Assembly: GCA_947499715.1 (NCBI GenBank)
Contig: CANMPL010000001.1
Span: 659,501 to 723,500 of the forward strand
Source of the DNA: an uncultured Paracoccaceae bacterium
Lineage (GTDB): Bacteria; Pseudomonadota; Alphaproteobacteria; Rhodobacterales; Rhodobacteraceae
Direction of reading: 5' to 3'
Length of the DNA: 64,000 nt
In this document: positions 25,362-33,814 of the stretch, piece by piece
How positions within the stretch are numbered: position 1 is the first letter of the stretch
Layout: each line of letters starts with the position of its first letter
Notes under the pieces: generated by a model
The model's database searches: none
What the model saw: the letters and a program-made list of their open reading frames with translations, nothing else
What the model was told of the DNA's origin: nothing
Program-made: the position numbers and the translations under genes

Positions 25362-26474
25362 ATGCGTACCCGCGCCGCCGTCGCCCTTGAAGCTGGAAAA
25401 CCCCTCGAAGTCATGGAGGTCAATCTAGAAGGCCCCAAAGCTGGCGAAGTCTTGGTCGAGATCAAGGCAACCGGTCTGTGCCACACTGACGAATTCACCC
25501 GTTCCGGTGCTGACCCCGAAGGCGCGTTTCCTGCCATCCTTGGGCATGAAGGTGCGGGCGTGGTCATGGAAGTCGGCGAAGGTGTGACCAGTCTGGAAGT
25601 CGGCGATCACGTGATCCCGCTCTACACACCTGAATGTCGCGAATGCGAATACTGCCTGAACCCAAAAACCAACCTCTGCCAAAAGATCCGCAGCACACAA
25701 GGTGCGGGCGTGATGCCAGATGGGACGTCGCGATTTTCGATGCTCGATGGCACGCCAATCCTGCACTACATGGGCTGTTCGACGTTTGCCAATCACACGG
25801 TGCTGCCGGAAATCGCGCTTGCAAAGGTCAGGAAGGACGCGCCGTTTGACAAGATCTGTTACATCGGCTGTGGCGTTACGACGGGCATTGGGGCTGTCAT
25901 CAATACCGCCAAGGTCGAAATCGGCAGCCGTGGTATCGTCTTTGGCTTGGGCGGCATTGGCCTGAACGTGATCCAGGGATTGCGCCTTGCTGGGGCCGAC
26001 CAGATCGTCGGCGTGGATTTGAACCCCGGCAAGGTCGAAATGGCCAAGCATTTTGGTATGACCCACTTTGTGAACCCGTCAGAGGTCTCGGGCGATCTGG
26101 TGGCGCATCTGGTTGAGCTGACCAATGGCGGTGCGGATTACACCTTTGACGCAACCGGCAACGTCGGGGTGATGCGCACAGCACTTGAAGCCGCGCACAA
26201 GGGCTGGGGGGAATCGATCATCATTGGTGTGGCGCCAGCCGGTGCCGAAATCAGCACGCGGCCCTTCCAGCTTGTCACCGGACGCAGCTGGAGAGGCACC
26301 GCCTTTGGCGGCGCATCCGGCCGGACAGATGTGCCGAAAATCGTGGATTGGTACATGGACGGCAAGATCGAGATTGACCCCATGATCACCCACACCATGC
26401 CGCTTGAAGACATCAACAAAGGCTTTGATCTGATGCATGCCGGCGAAAGCATCCGGGCCGTCGTCACCTTCTGA
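25362..26474 (+). CDS. frmA: S-(hydroxymethyl)glutathione dehydrogenase / class III alcohol dehydrogenase
   Basis: A 370-residue zinc alcohol dehydrogenase that oxidises the formaldehyde-glutathione adduct and can reduce S-nitrosoglutathione. Catalytic zinc ligands are Cys40 and His62 (GHEGAG); the structural zinc is held by Cys92, 95, 98 and 106 (CRECEYC). The NAD-binding GLGGIG lies near 195. It overlaps the next gene by one base (TGATG). No S-formylglutathione hydrolase gene is adjacent. Glutathione synthesis (gshA) and a ChaC-type turnover enzyme are elsewhere in the window. Confidence 0.95.
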   Translation: MRTRAAVALEAGKPLEVMEVNLEGPKAGEVLVEIKATGLCHTDEFTRSGADPEGAFPAILGHEGAGVVMEVGEGVTSLEVGDHVIPLYTPECRECEYCLNPKTNLCQKIRSTQGAGVMPDGTSRFSMLDGTPILHYMGCSTFANHTVLPEIALAKVRKDAPFDKICYIGCGVTTGIGAVINTAKVEIGSRGIVFGLGGIGLNVIQGLRLAGADQIVGVDLNPGKVEMAKHFGMTHFVNPSEVSGDLVAHLVELTNGGADYTFDATGNVGVMRTALEAAHKGWGESIIIGVAPAGAEISTRPFQLVTGRSWRGTAFGGASGRTDVPKIVDWYMDGKIEIDPMITHTMPLEDINKGFDLMHAGESIRAVVTF

Positions 26475-27559
26475 TGCGCCAGCACCTTGACCAGATGGCC
26501 CGGTCACTTGCCGGGCCTTTTGCGTTTTGTGGCATCGCTGTCTCCCATCAGGGGACAGACAGCTTTCATGTCGCTACCGCCCCCAACATCTTCGGCAAAG
26601 ATACCTCTTTGATGCGGGTGGCCTCAGTGTCCAAGATCGTCGCGGGACTGACTTTGGCCGAAACGATCCGCCGGTCTGGCCTGATGACCGGCTATGACAC
26701 ATTGGTCTCTGACGTGCTGGGCTGGCCGTTCTTTAGCCCTTTGTACCCGGACGTCCCGATCACGCTGGGCATGCTGGCATCCCATTCCAGTGGCATCACC
26801 GATGCCGCTGGGTATGAGATTTCGACCGAAACGGATTTACGCAATTGGGTCGCGCTTCAGGATGCCGCGATCTTTGGTGCGAATGCGCCAGGAACCCGGT
26901 TTCAATATTCCAACCTTGGCTACATCATTCTGGCCGCCTGCATTGAACGCCTTGGGCAGGCCAGGTTTGACCTGCGCGCACGGGCCTATGTGCTTTCACC
27001 TCTGAACGTTCTGGGCGGTTTCAATTGGTCAGGTGTCAGCAATGCTCATCGCCTGCGTGCGATCCCGACATACCGGCGCGGACAGGATGGGTTTGCGCCG
27101 ATGATCGACGCAAAAGTCGCCGCCGAAGGCGTGTTGAACGCCGATGGTCAGCCCCTTCATCTCGGCGGCTATGTGTTGGGCAGCAACCCCGCAGTCTTTT
27201 CGCCGCAGGGCGGACTGCGGATGTCTTTGCGGGGTATGCTGCGCTTGGCGCGCAGTTTGAAAGACGCGGAACTGCCGCTGCTTTGGTCGCCCGATATGGG
27301 GGCCATGGACAATCCTCACGGTCTGTTTGATGGCTACGCGACCGGCGTTCAGATCTTTCGTGCACCTGCGTTCTACCCGCGCCCCCTGATCGGGCATTTC
27401 GGCAGCGCCTATGGCTTCAAAGGGGCGGTCTTTTATGATGCAAAGGCTGATCTGGCCTTTGCCTATGCGCTGAACGGTGTCGCAATGGATGATGAAAGCG
27501 ATGGGCTGTCCGCACCCGAACTGCAAGTCCTTAGAACAATTTCAAAACTGGAAGGTTAA
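26474..27559 (+). CDS. Beta-lactamase-fold serine hydrolase
   Basis: A 361-residue protein of the class C beta-lactamase/esterase (AmpC-like) family. The nucleophile motif Ser-Val-Ser-Lys lies near residue 52 (RVASVSKIVAG), and the YxN motif is Tyr-Ser-Asn in QYSNLGY near 143. A late HFGSAYGFKG provides the third-motif equivalent (HxG). No signal peptide is seen, so a cytosolic esterase or peptidase is more likely than antibiotic resistance. It starts within the stop codon of frmA and ends 3 bases before the NYN gene, suggesting a three-gene operon. Confidence 0.8.
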   Translation: MRQHLDQMARSLAGPFAFCGIAVSHQGTDSFHVATAPNIFGKDTSLMRVASVSKIVAGLTLAETIRRSGLMTGYDTLVSDVLGWPFFSPLYPDVPITLGMLASHSSGITDAAGYEISTETDLRNWVALQDAAIFGANAPGTRFQYSNLGYIILAACIERLGQARFDLRARAYVLSPLNVLGGFNWSGVSNAHRLRAIPTYRRGQDGFAPMIDAKVAAEGVLNADGQPLHLGGYVLGSNPAVFSPQGGLRMSLRGMLRLARSLKDAELPLLWSPDMGAMDNPHGLFDGYATGVQIFRAPAFYPRPLIGHFGSAYGFKGAVFYDAKADLAFAYALNGVAMDDESDGLSAPELQVLRTISKLEG

Positions 27560-27562
27560 CCA

Positions 27563-28321
27563 ATGGGTCAAAAAGACCGCATGCTTTTGGCCGTCTTGAT
27601 CGACGCCGACAATATTCCGGCGAAATTTGCCAGCGCGATCCTCAAGGAAATCACCCGCTTTGGTGATCCGGCCCTGCGCAGAGTCTATGGCGATTGGTCC
27701 TCTGATCGGCTTCAATCTTGGAAGAAAGAAGTTGCGCGGCTCGGTCTGGATGCAATTCAAGAGACGGCCAATACAAAGGGTAAGAACGCTTCTGATATTG
27801 GACTTGTTATCGATGCAATGGACATCCTGCACAAAGGCCGTTTCGATGGTTTCGTCTTGGTCAGTTCCGACAGTGACTTTACGGCGCTGGCCAATCGTTT
27901 GCGCGAAGATGGGGTCGATGTGATTGGTATCGGCGAGGGCAAAGCGCCAGCCTCGCTGCGAAACGTTTGCAACCGCTTCATACTGATCGAAAACCTCAAT
28001 GACATGGAAAAGTCCGCTGGCCAAGGTGACGCTGACAAGGAACCGAATGGCAAAAAAGCTGGGGACGGGCTGAGAGCCACTACCGAAAAAGCACCGGCCT
28101 CCAAAGTTGTACCGCTGGTGATCAAAGCAATGAACGCGCTCGACCCCGAAGGCGAATGGTACAACCTCAGCCCGCTAGGAAAACAGCTGAACGTTGCCAA
28201 TCCTGACTTTGACCCGCGCACCTATGGTCGATCGAAGCTTTCGGAATTGCTCGTGTTGACGGGGCAATTCGAAGTGCGCAGAACGGCGTCCAACCAGACT
28301 GAAATGCGCAGGAAAACCTAA
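27563..28321 (+). CDS. NYN-domain nuclease with C-terminal OST-HTH/LOTUS-like domain
   Basis: A 252-residue LabA/DUF88-type protein. The PIN-like NYN domain (1-150) shows the expected acidic residues in LIDADNIP, KNASDIGLVIDAMD and LVSSDSDFTALA; these bind metal for RNA cleavage. A charged linker (155-185) leads to a C-terminal winged-helix region (AMNALDPEGEWYNLSPLGK onward) of OST-HTH type, which binds RNA. It is the third gene after frmA and the serine hydrolase. Its 3' end overlaps the convergent TetR gene by 4 bases. The RNA target is unknown. Confidence 0.85.
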   Translation: MGQKDRMLLAVLIDADNIPAKFASAILKEITRFGDPALRRVYGDWSSDRLQSWKKEVARLGLDAIQETANTKGKNASDIGLVIDAMDILHKGRFDGFVLVSSDSDFTALANRLREDGVDVIGIGEGKAPASLRNVCNRFILIENLNDMEKSAGQGDADKEPNGKKAGDGLRATTEKAPASKVVPLVIKAMNALDPEGEWYNLSPLGKQLNVANPDFDPRTYGRSKLSELLVLTGQFEVRRTASNQTEMRRKT

Positions 28322-28935
28322 GCCGCGTAGCGCGCCATGAATGTCGCGACTGCGCCGTCGATCACGCGGTGAGTCTCGGCTTTGGAAAACGATTTTTCAC
28401 CCTTGAATACCATTCGGGGAAATAAATCCGCCTTGCACAGTTCTGGGAATTGATCTGCGGCAAGGCCCACATCCCCGATCACCAATTCGCCGCGTGCGAT
28501 CCCGCATTCAAGCATTTCGATCATCTTGGCGCGCACCACCGAAGGCCCGCTTTCATAAAACGCGCGGCCCAATTCGGGAAAACGGTCCGCTTCTCCGACG
28601 CAGATGCGGAACATCCGCTGGCCTAGATCAGAAGTGAAGAAGCCAACAAATTCGCGCCCAACGGTCCGAAGGATCTCAGAGATTGGGGCATCCATGTCGA
28701 TCGCACCAATGGCATGCTCTGCCTGCCGGTCGCAAATCCGCTTTGTCACTTCCATGAACAACAAACGCTTGTCGGGGAAGTAGCTGTAAAGGGTAGCCTT
28801 GGACACATCGGATGCACGCGCGATGTCGTCCACCGACGCGCCTTCAAAGCCGTCGCGCAGGAACACGTGGCGCGCGCCCTCTAGGACCTGATCAAATTTG
28901 CGTCCCTGCTTAATTCCGCCACTGCCGTCCGGCAT
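28318..28935 (-). CDS. TetR/AcrR-family transcriptional regulator
   Basis: A repressor of about 205 residues. The helix-turn-helix DNA-binding domain is at about 10-58 (RHVFLRDGFEGASVDDIARA, then SDVSKATLYSYFPDKRLLF). The C-terminal ligand domain resembles TetR_C type AefR-like proteins. The ATG at 28935 was chosen over an in-frame TTG at 28992, which would swallow a palindrome likely to be its operator. It diverges from mbfA; whether it controls mbfA or itself is open. Confidence 0.85.
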   Translation of the reverse strand: MPDGSGGIKQGRKFDQVLEGARHVFLRDGFEGASVDDIARASDVSKATLYSYFPDKRLLFMEVTKRICDRQAEHAIGAIDMDAPISEILRTVGREFVGFFTSDLGQRMFRICVGEADRFPELGRAFYESGPSVVRAKMIEMLECGIARGELVIGDVGLAADQFPELCKADLFPRMVFKGEKSFSKAETHRVIDGAVATFMARYAA

Positions 28936-28968
28936 GTCACCACCTAATGTCCCGAAGGCTCGAATATA

Positions 28969-28980
28969 AACCGAACGGTT
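28969..28980. promoter_or_regulatory. Candidate TetR operator
   Basis: AACCG-AA-CGGTT is a perfect inverted repeat 34 bases upstream of the TetR start in the TetR/mbfA divergent gap. The shape is common for TetR-family autoregulatory operators. Confidence 0.45.
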
Positions 28981-29028
28981 CACTTCAGGCAAGCGTCTGG
29001 GGTTGCCTCGGCGAAATGACTTGCTATC

Positions 29029-29043
29029 TTAGAACCATTCTAA
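29029..29043. promoter_or_regulatory. Irr-box (ICE-like) palindrome upstream of mbfA
   Basis: TTAGAA-CCA-TTCTAA is a perfect inverted repeat ending 15 bases before the mbfA ATG, overlapping the promoter/leader. It fits the iron control element recognised by the alphaproteobacterial regulator Irr (TTAGAA-N3-TTCTAA type). Irr represses mbfA under low iron in rhizobia, so the position and target gene agree. Confidence 0.65.
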
Positions 29044-29058
29044 TTTTGGAGGCACATC

Positions 29059-30036
29059 ATGATCCCCGGATTTGCCAACCGTCGTCGGTTCTCTGACCTG
29101 TCAGAGCAAGAGATCCTGGCACTGGCCATATCTTCCGAAGAAGACGACAGTCGCATTTATCGCAGCTACGCTGCAATGCTGCGTGATGAGTTCCCCGGCT
29201 CTGCCGCCGTGTTTGATGGTATGGCCGCAGAAGAGGACGACCACCGCAGACGTCTGATTGATCTGCACGCGGCGCGCTTTGGCGACGTTATTCCACTGAT
29301 CCGCCGCGAACATGTGTCTGGCTTTTACGCGCGCCGCCCGGTCTGGTTGATTGAAAACCTCGGGTTGGATCGGATCCGCGATGAGGCCGCACAGATGGAA
29401 CGCGATGCTGCGCGATTCTATGAAACTGCCGCTGCCAATACGACCGATGCACCAACTCGGAAATTGCTGGGTGATCTTGCCGCCGCGGAAGCCGGGCATC
29501 AGGAAACGGCAATCGCCCTTTCGGCCGAGATATTGGATGCGGACACCCGTGATGCCGAAGAATCGGCGGCTTATCGGCAATTTATCCTGACCTGGGTTCA
29601 GCCGGGCCTTGCAGGTTTGATGGACGGCTCTGTCAGCACGTTGGCCCCAATTTTTGCGACAGCTTTCGCGACACAGGATACCTGGACGACATTTTTGGTA
29701 GGCCTCGCCGCCAGTGTCGGTGCGGGCATTTCCATGGGCTTTACCGAGGCCGCGTCAGATGACGGCCAAATCTCGGGCAGGGGGTCACCGGTCAAGCGTG
29801 GCTTTGCCTCTGGCATCATGACCACCATCGGTGGGCTGGGTCACGCCTTGCCCTACCTGATCACAGATTTCTGGACCGCGACCGTCGTGGCTCTGATCGT
29901 TGTCTTTGTGGAACTGTGGGCGATTGCCTGGATTCAAAACCGCTTTATGCAAACACCCTTCATGCGGGCGGTGTTTCAGGTCGTGGTCGGTGGTGCGTTG
30001 GTCTTTGCCGCAGGCGCCTTGATCGGATCTGGCTAG
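29059..30036 (+). CDS. mbfA: MbfA, ferritin-like/VIT1 iron exporter
   Basis: A 325-residue fusion. Residues 1-165 form a rubrerythrin-like ferritin domain with iron-ligand glutamates in SSEEDDSRIY, AAEEDDHRRR, MERDAARFYE and AAAEAGHQE. Residues 170-325 form a VIT1/CCC1-like membrane domain with about five helices, including LAASVGAGISMGFTEAASDD. In Bradyrhizobium and Agrobacterium such MbfA proteins export iron and protect from iron and peroxide. GGAGG precedes the ATG at 8 bases. The Irr-box-like palindrome upstream supports iron control. A hairpin repeat starts right after the stop. Confidence 0.93.
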   Translation: MIPGFANRRRFSDLSEQEILALAISSEEDDSRIYRSYAAMLRDEFPGSAAVFDGMAAEEDDHRRRLIDLHAARFGDVIPLIRREHVSGFYARRPVWLIENLGLDRIRDEAAQMERDAARFYETAAANTTDAPTRKLLGDLAAAEAGHQETAIALSAEILDADTRDAEESAAYRQFILTWVQPGLAGLMDGSVSTLAPIFATAFATQDTWTTFLVGLAASVGAGISMGFTEAASDDGQISGRGSPVKRGFASGIMTTIGGLGHALPYLITDFWTATVVALIVVFVELWAIAWIQNRFMQTPFMRAVFQVVVGGALVFAAGALIGSG

Positions 30037-30084
30037 TTGGGGGCCAGCCCCCAAACCCCCGGCATATTTTCATTCAAAAGAAAG
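30037..30084 (+). repeat. Dispersed hairpin repeat, copy 2
   Basis: Directly after the mbfA stop, TTGGGGGC-CA-GCCCCCAA (30037-30054) forms a perfect 8-base hairpin, followed by ACCCCCGGC, ATATTTT and CAAAAGAAAGG. The order of parts matches the copies at 11489 and 61003. It may serve as the mbfA terminator. Confidence 0.65.
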
Positions 30085-30094
30085 GCGATGCCGA

Positions 30095-30673
30095 TCAAAG
30101 CGCCTTGGCCATGGCGGTGCTGGAACGAAACCCAAAAAGGTGGCGGAGCGGACCGATTGAGACCGTCTTGAATGCGACAAATCCGACCCGTTCGTAAAGT
30201 GCCCGGGCGCGTGGGTTGCTATCGATCACGTCCAGTCGCACTTGGGCATAGCCGCGCGCCTTGGCCTCTTTGCAGATAGCATCAAGCAGGGCGGTGCCGA
30301 CCCCCTGACCACGCGCATGTGTCGCAACGCAGACGCCATCCATCAAGAAGCGCGTATTTTCCGTGTCGCGTTCCAGTGCCTGCAACACTGCTGCGCGCCA
30401 CAGGGCCCCGATCGCCCCATAAATCGCCCGCAGATCGCTGAATGAACCGCCAACCATCGCGCCTTTTGCTGTCTTGAATCCCGCCACGCCCAACATCGTG
30501 CCGTCACTGGCATGGGCGCTAATCCCGTGGCTTGGATCAAATACCCGAGCCACATAGGCCTGCCCCTTGGCGTCTGGCCCCATGACAAAGCCCAGTTTGC
30601 CCGCAAAGGCCTGCCAATAAAGTGCTGCAGCTGCCTCTGATACCTCTGCCGGGACCGGATGTTGCAGGATCAC
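30095..30673 (-). CDS. GNAT-family N-acetyltransferase
   Basis: A 192-residue acetyltransferase. The acetyl-CoA binding motif A is VATHARGQGVGTALL (R/Q-x-x-G-x-G/A near residue 120), followed by VRLDVIDSNPRARALYERVGF, the typical motif B (cited by its core). The substrate is unknown. Its ATG overlaps the moeA-fusion stop by 4 bases, placing it last in the molybdenum-cofactor chain; a role in that pathway is not established. Confidence 0.85.
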   Translation of the reverse strand: MILQHPVPAEVSEAAAALYWQAFAGKLGFVMGPDAKGQAYVARVFDPSHGISAHASDGTMLGVAGFKTAKGAMVGGSFSDLRAIYGAIGALWRAAVLQALERDTENTRFLMDGVCVATHARGQGVGTALLDAICKEAKARGYAQVRLDVIDSNPRARALYERVGFVAFKTVSIGPLRHLFGFRSSTAMAKAL

Positions 30674-32748
30674 AGCCCAAAGCTCGCAAATGGAAGGAAC
30701 CGTACCGGGTCGCCGGGCGCAATGGAACAGGCCTCATCGGGCAATTCGACCAGCCCCGTCGCCCAACTAAGCCCCGATATCCGACCAGATCCTTCGGAAG
30801 CGAAGACTTCGATACCGTCAGCGGTGGCGCGCGCGCGCAAATACTCTCGCCGCCCGGCCTTTTTGGTTTTTGCAAAAGCGGCAGGCAGGTCAAAGGCTAC
30901 AGGATCAGTCCAGCCCGCACCCGCCATCTGCATCAGCGCAGGGCGCGCGAAAATCAGCGTGCAGACCTGTGCCGCGACGGGGTTACCGGGTAACCCGAGC
31001 ACAGGCATACCGTGCCACAACCCCATGACCAACGGTCGCCCCGGTTTGACCGCAATCCGCCATAACGCAAAGGAACCGCTATCTTTTAAAAGCGCCGAGA
31101 TGTGGTCTTCGTCCCCGCCTGATGCGCCGCCTGACGTCAAGACGGCGTCGCAGCGGGTGGCGGCTGCGTCAAGCAGGGCAGTTAGAGCTGCGCGATCGTC
31201 GGGCGCGCGACCCAGATCAATAACGTCAAAGCCCCAACGTGCCAACGTCGCACGCAGCATAGGCCCATTGGCATCGTAAACCTGACCATCCGTGGCAGAC
31301 GCACCCGGCGCCAAAAGCTCATCCCCTGTCGACAGCACCCCAACGCGCAGCCTTGCATGAACTTTGAGTGTCCCAACGCCCACCGCCGCCATTGTGCCAA
31401 TATCGGCGGGCGTCAAGACGCGCCCGGCTGGCAACACGATATCGCCCGCCATCAAATCTTCACCGGCAGATCGGGCGTTGGCACCCCGTTTCAGCGGCCC
31501 GTGAAACGCAATCTCACCTTCTCCGACGCGCACGTCTTCTTGCAGAACCACCGTGTCGACGCCGGTTGGTAGGATCGCGCCGGTCAGAATGCGGATCGCG
31601 GATCCTTGCGGCACTGCGCCATCAAACGGCGCACCCGCCGCAGATCGACCTTTTAGCAGCTTGAGGACTTGCGGCCCATCCGGCGCAGCACCCGCAAATC
31701 CGTAGCCGTCCACGGCAGAATTAGCAGCCGGTGGGTGGCTCCGCCTTGCTGTCACATCTGTCGCAAGGATGCGCCCGGCACCTTGTTCCAATGGCAGGTC
31801 CTGCGTTGTCACGACCGCTGTCAGATGCGTCGCCAAATGATCAAGTGCCTCATCCACCGGCGTCCAATGCGCGCCCTGCGGCATAGCAAAGCAATCGTTA
31901 CGCAAAGGCGGCGGCGTCAACCTGCCCGATAGCAATCCCTCGTGTCCAAGGCCCATGACCCAGCCTTCCGGGCCAGCAGGGCGATCAAGGACTTGCGCCC
32001 AATCCTCGCCCGACAAACCACTAAACCGCGCGGCATAAAGCTGCACTTGCGCGGCATCCTTGATGTCATGGCCATCAAGCGGCAGATCCAGCATGGAAAA
32101 ATAGGTCTCTGCCAGAACGATCCCTGTCCCCGTGGCCTCGAACGGCCAGACCGACAGATCGCGGCCAAAGTGCCGCCGCAGCCGTGCAAGCGTTGGCAAC
32201 CCCATGATGACCTGCCCGCCGACGGCCCCAGCACCACCCAGCTTAAACGGCGATTGCGCGCCTTTTGCGGCCGCATCCGCCTTGCGTAACTGGCCAAAGG
32301 CCTGCTGCGTGAACCCTTGCTGATTCCGCGGCAAATCCGCGATATCACGCTGTAGGCCGTTGTACCAAAACGGCCCGTTGCCGGGGAACAGGCGGTTGAT
32401 CTGGCCGCCCAGATCAAACCGATTGTTGGCCTTTGGTGAATCCTCAACCCGTGCTTCGAACCAATCCCAAAGTGCCAGCGTATCCTCTGACCCGATCAGC
32501 GCCTTGGCAAACCCTGCAGGAAAGGCAAAGCAAAGATCAAATCCAACAAGCACCCGGCGTCCTGCCGCGCGCTCTGTTGTGATGGCCTTTTTGATCCAGT
32601 CTTCTGCGACCTGTCGATTGCGCAGATAGAGGGGGTCTTCTGCGATGCCACCCCGTGCAATGCAGGCCCAGATCGCATCTTTCTTGGGGGTCGCGCCGCG
32701 GTCATTGCCGCCTGACCAATCGACCATGACGACTGAATCAAAGCTCAC
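30670..32748 (-). CDS. moeA: MoeA with N-terminal RNase H-like domain (molybdopterin molybdotransferase fusion)
   Basis: A 692-residue protein, about 280 longer than normal MoeA. Residues about 290-692 are MoeA, which inserts molybdate into adenylylated molybdopterin: substrate-domain start TPVDEALDHL, VLSTGDELLAPG, LTSGGASGGDEDHI and VLGLPGNPVA are all in place. Residues 1-285 form a different domain starting SVVMVDWSGGND, with VGFDLCFAFP near 90; this looks like an RNase H-like/DUF429-type fold seen near mob genes in Rhodobacterales. It sits between mobB and the GNAT gene with 4-base overlaps at both ends. The MoeA call is firm; the N-terminal role is unknown. Confidence 0.88.
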   Translation of the reverse strand: MSFDSVVMVDWSGGNDRGATPKKDAIWACIARGGIAEDPLYLRNRQVAEDWIKKAITTERAAGRRVLVGFDLCFAFPAGFAKALIGSEDTLALWDWFEARVEDSPKANNRFDLGGQINRLFPGNGPFWYNGLQRDIADLPRNQQGFTQQAFGQLRKADAAAKGAQSPFKLGGAGAVGGQVIMGLPTLARLRRHFGRDLSVWPFEATGTGIVLAETYFSMLDLPLDGHDIKDAAQVQLYAARFSGLSGEDWAQVLDRPAGPEGWVMGLGHEGLLSGRLTPPPLRNDCFAMPQGAHWTPVDEALDHLATHLTAVVTTQDLPLEQGAGRILATDVTARRSHPPAANSAVDGYGFAGAAPDGPQVLKLLKGRSAAGAPFDGAVPQGSAIRILTGAILPTGVDTVVLQEDVRVGEGEIAFHGPLKRGANARSAGEDLMAGDIVLPAGRVLTPADIGTMAAVGVGTLKVHARLRVGVLSTGDELLAPGASATDGQVYDANGPMLRATLARWGFDVIDLGRAPDDRAALTALLDAAATRCDAVLTSGGASGGDEDHISALLKDSGSFALWRIAVKPGRPLVMGLWHGMPVLGLPGNPVAAQVCTLIFARPALMQMAGAGWTDPVAFDLPAAFAKTKKAGRREYLRARATADGIEVFASEGSGRISGLSWATGLVELPDEACSIAPGDPVRFLPFASFGL

Positions 32749-33236
32749 AATCCGACCTCGGCAAGAATGAATTCTGCGATGGATTTGGTGTCGTCCAGGT
32801 CGAAGGTCGGGCAGGGCACATCGACGGCCCCGTCGCAGGCTACCGCGCGCACCGTGGGGTCGGTTGGTGCCAAAAGTGGGTTGCCGGTCTCGTGGCGGTA
32901 GGCCTCAATCTTGGGATGTGCGTCGCGCTTGTAACCTTCGACCAGCACCAGATCGACAGGGTCCAACCGGCCCAACAGATCCGTCAGCTTCGGCTCTTTC
33001 GTGCCGCGAAGCTCGCTCATCAGGGCCCAGCGTGCGCCCGATGCCAACAAGACCTGAGAAGCACCGGCAACCCGGTGCCGGTGGCTGTCCTTGCCGGGTT
33101 GATCCACATCGAAACTGTGGTGGGCATGTTTCAGCGTTGATACTGTGAACCCGCGCGCAGTGATATCACTGACCAGCCGTTCCATGAGCCCGGTCTTGCC
33201 GGCATTCTTGTAACCCACAACACCAAATACGTTCAT
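32745..33236 (-). CDS. mobB: Molybdopterin-guanine dinucleotide biosynthesis protein MobB
   Basis: A 163-residue P-loop GTPase that assists MobA in attaching GMP to molybdopterin. The Walker A motif GYKNAGKT is at 8-15; STLKHAHHSFDVDQPGKDS near 34-52 and LVLVEGYKRDAHPKIE near 100 are MobB-specific. It overlaps mobA upstream and the moeA fusion downstream by 4 bases each. Confidence 0.93.
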   Translation of the reverse strand: MNVFGVVGYKNAGKTGLMERLVSDITARGFTVSTLKHAHHSFDVDQPGKDSHRHRVAGASQVLLASGARWALMSELRGTKEPKLTDLLGRLDPVDLVLVEGYKRDAHPKIEAYRHETGNPLLAPTDPTVRAVACDGAVDVPCPTFDLDDTKSIAEFILAEVGL

Positions 33237-33814
33237 AACATCGCCTGTGCTGTGCGCAGATCATCTGGCGTGTTCACATTGAAAAACTGGTTATCGTCGG
33301 GGAATTCGGCGGTGCCCGCGCCGTGGCGCTGCGTCCACTGCACGACTTTGCGGAGCCCACCATCCAAGGCCGCGCGCAGATCATCGCGCAAGCCAACCGG
33401 CCAAAGCCCAAAGGTCGGTTGCCGCCCGGATGGGGACGCCGCAAGCGCCAAACCCTGCGTGCCGCCTGCAAGGATCAGACGCGGCACCAGATCGGCAGGC
33501 AAGAAAGGTGTATCCGCCGCCGCTGATACGACGTGATCGGCGCCTTGTTCGGCGGCCCAATCCAGCCCGGCCAACACGCCACAAAGCGGACCGGCAAAGC
33601 CTGCGATACTATCGGCGACGACCGGCAGACCGAAATCCGCAAACCTTTTGGGATCGCCATTCGCATTCAACGCCAGCCCCGCGACCTGTGGTTCAAACCG
33701 GTCAATGACCTCGGACAAAATCGAACGGGACCCAAGCGGCAAGAGCCCCTTATCGCCGCCGCCCATACGGGTGGCCTGACCACCCGCCAGAATGACCCCC
33801 AAAGGCTGCTTCAT
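33233..33814 (-). CDS. mobA: Molybdenum cofactor guanylyltransferase MobA
   Basis: A 193-residue nucleotidyltransferase that makes molybdopterin guanine dinucleotide from Mo-molybdopterin and GTP. The nucleotide-binding signature VILAGGQATRMGGGDKGLLP is at 6-25 and the metal-binding Asp lies in SAAADTPFLP near 97. The ATG at 33814 overlaps the fdhD stop (ATGA) and follows AAGGGGG; an open frame extends further upstream but is antisense to nothing meaningful and lacks homology. It makes the cofactor form used by formate and DMSO reductase family enzymes. Confidence 0.93.
   Translation of the reverse strand: MKQPLGVILAGGQATRMGGGDKGLLPLGSRSILSEVIDRFEPQVAGLALNANGDPKRFADFGLPVVADSIAGFAGPLCGVLAGLDWAAEQGADHVVSAAADTPFLPADLVPRLILAGGTQGLALAASPSGRQPTFGLWPVGLRDDLRAALDGGLRKVVQWTQRHGAGTAEFPDDNQFFNVNTPDDLRTAQAML

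Noticed and set aside
26474-27559. Antibiotic-resistance beta-lactamase
   Set aside because: The fold motifs are there, but the protein has no signal peptide and sits in an operon with frmA and an RNA-binding protein, so an esterase or peptidase is likelier.
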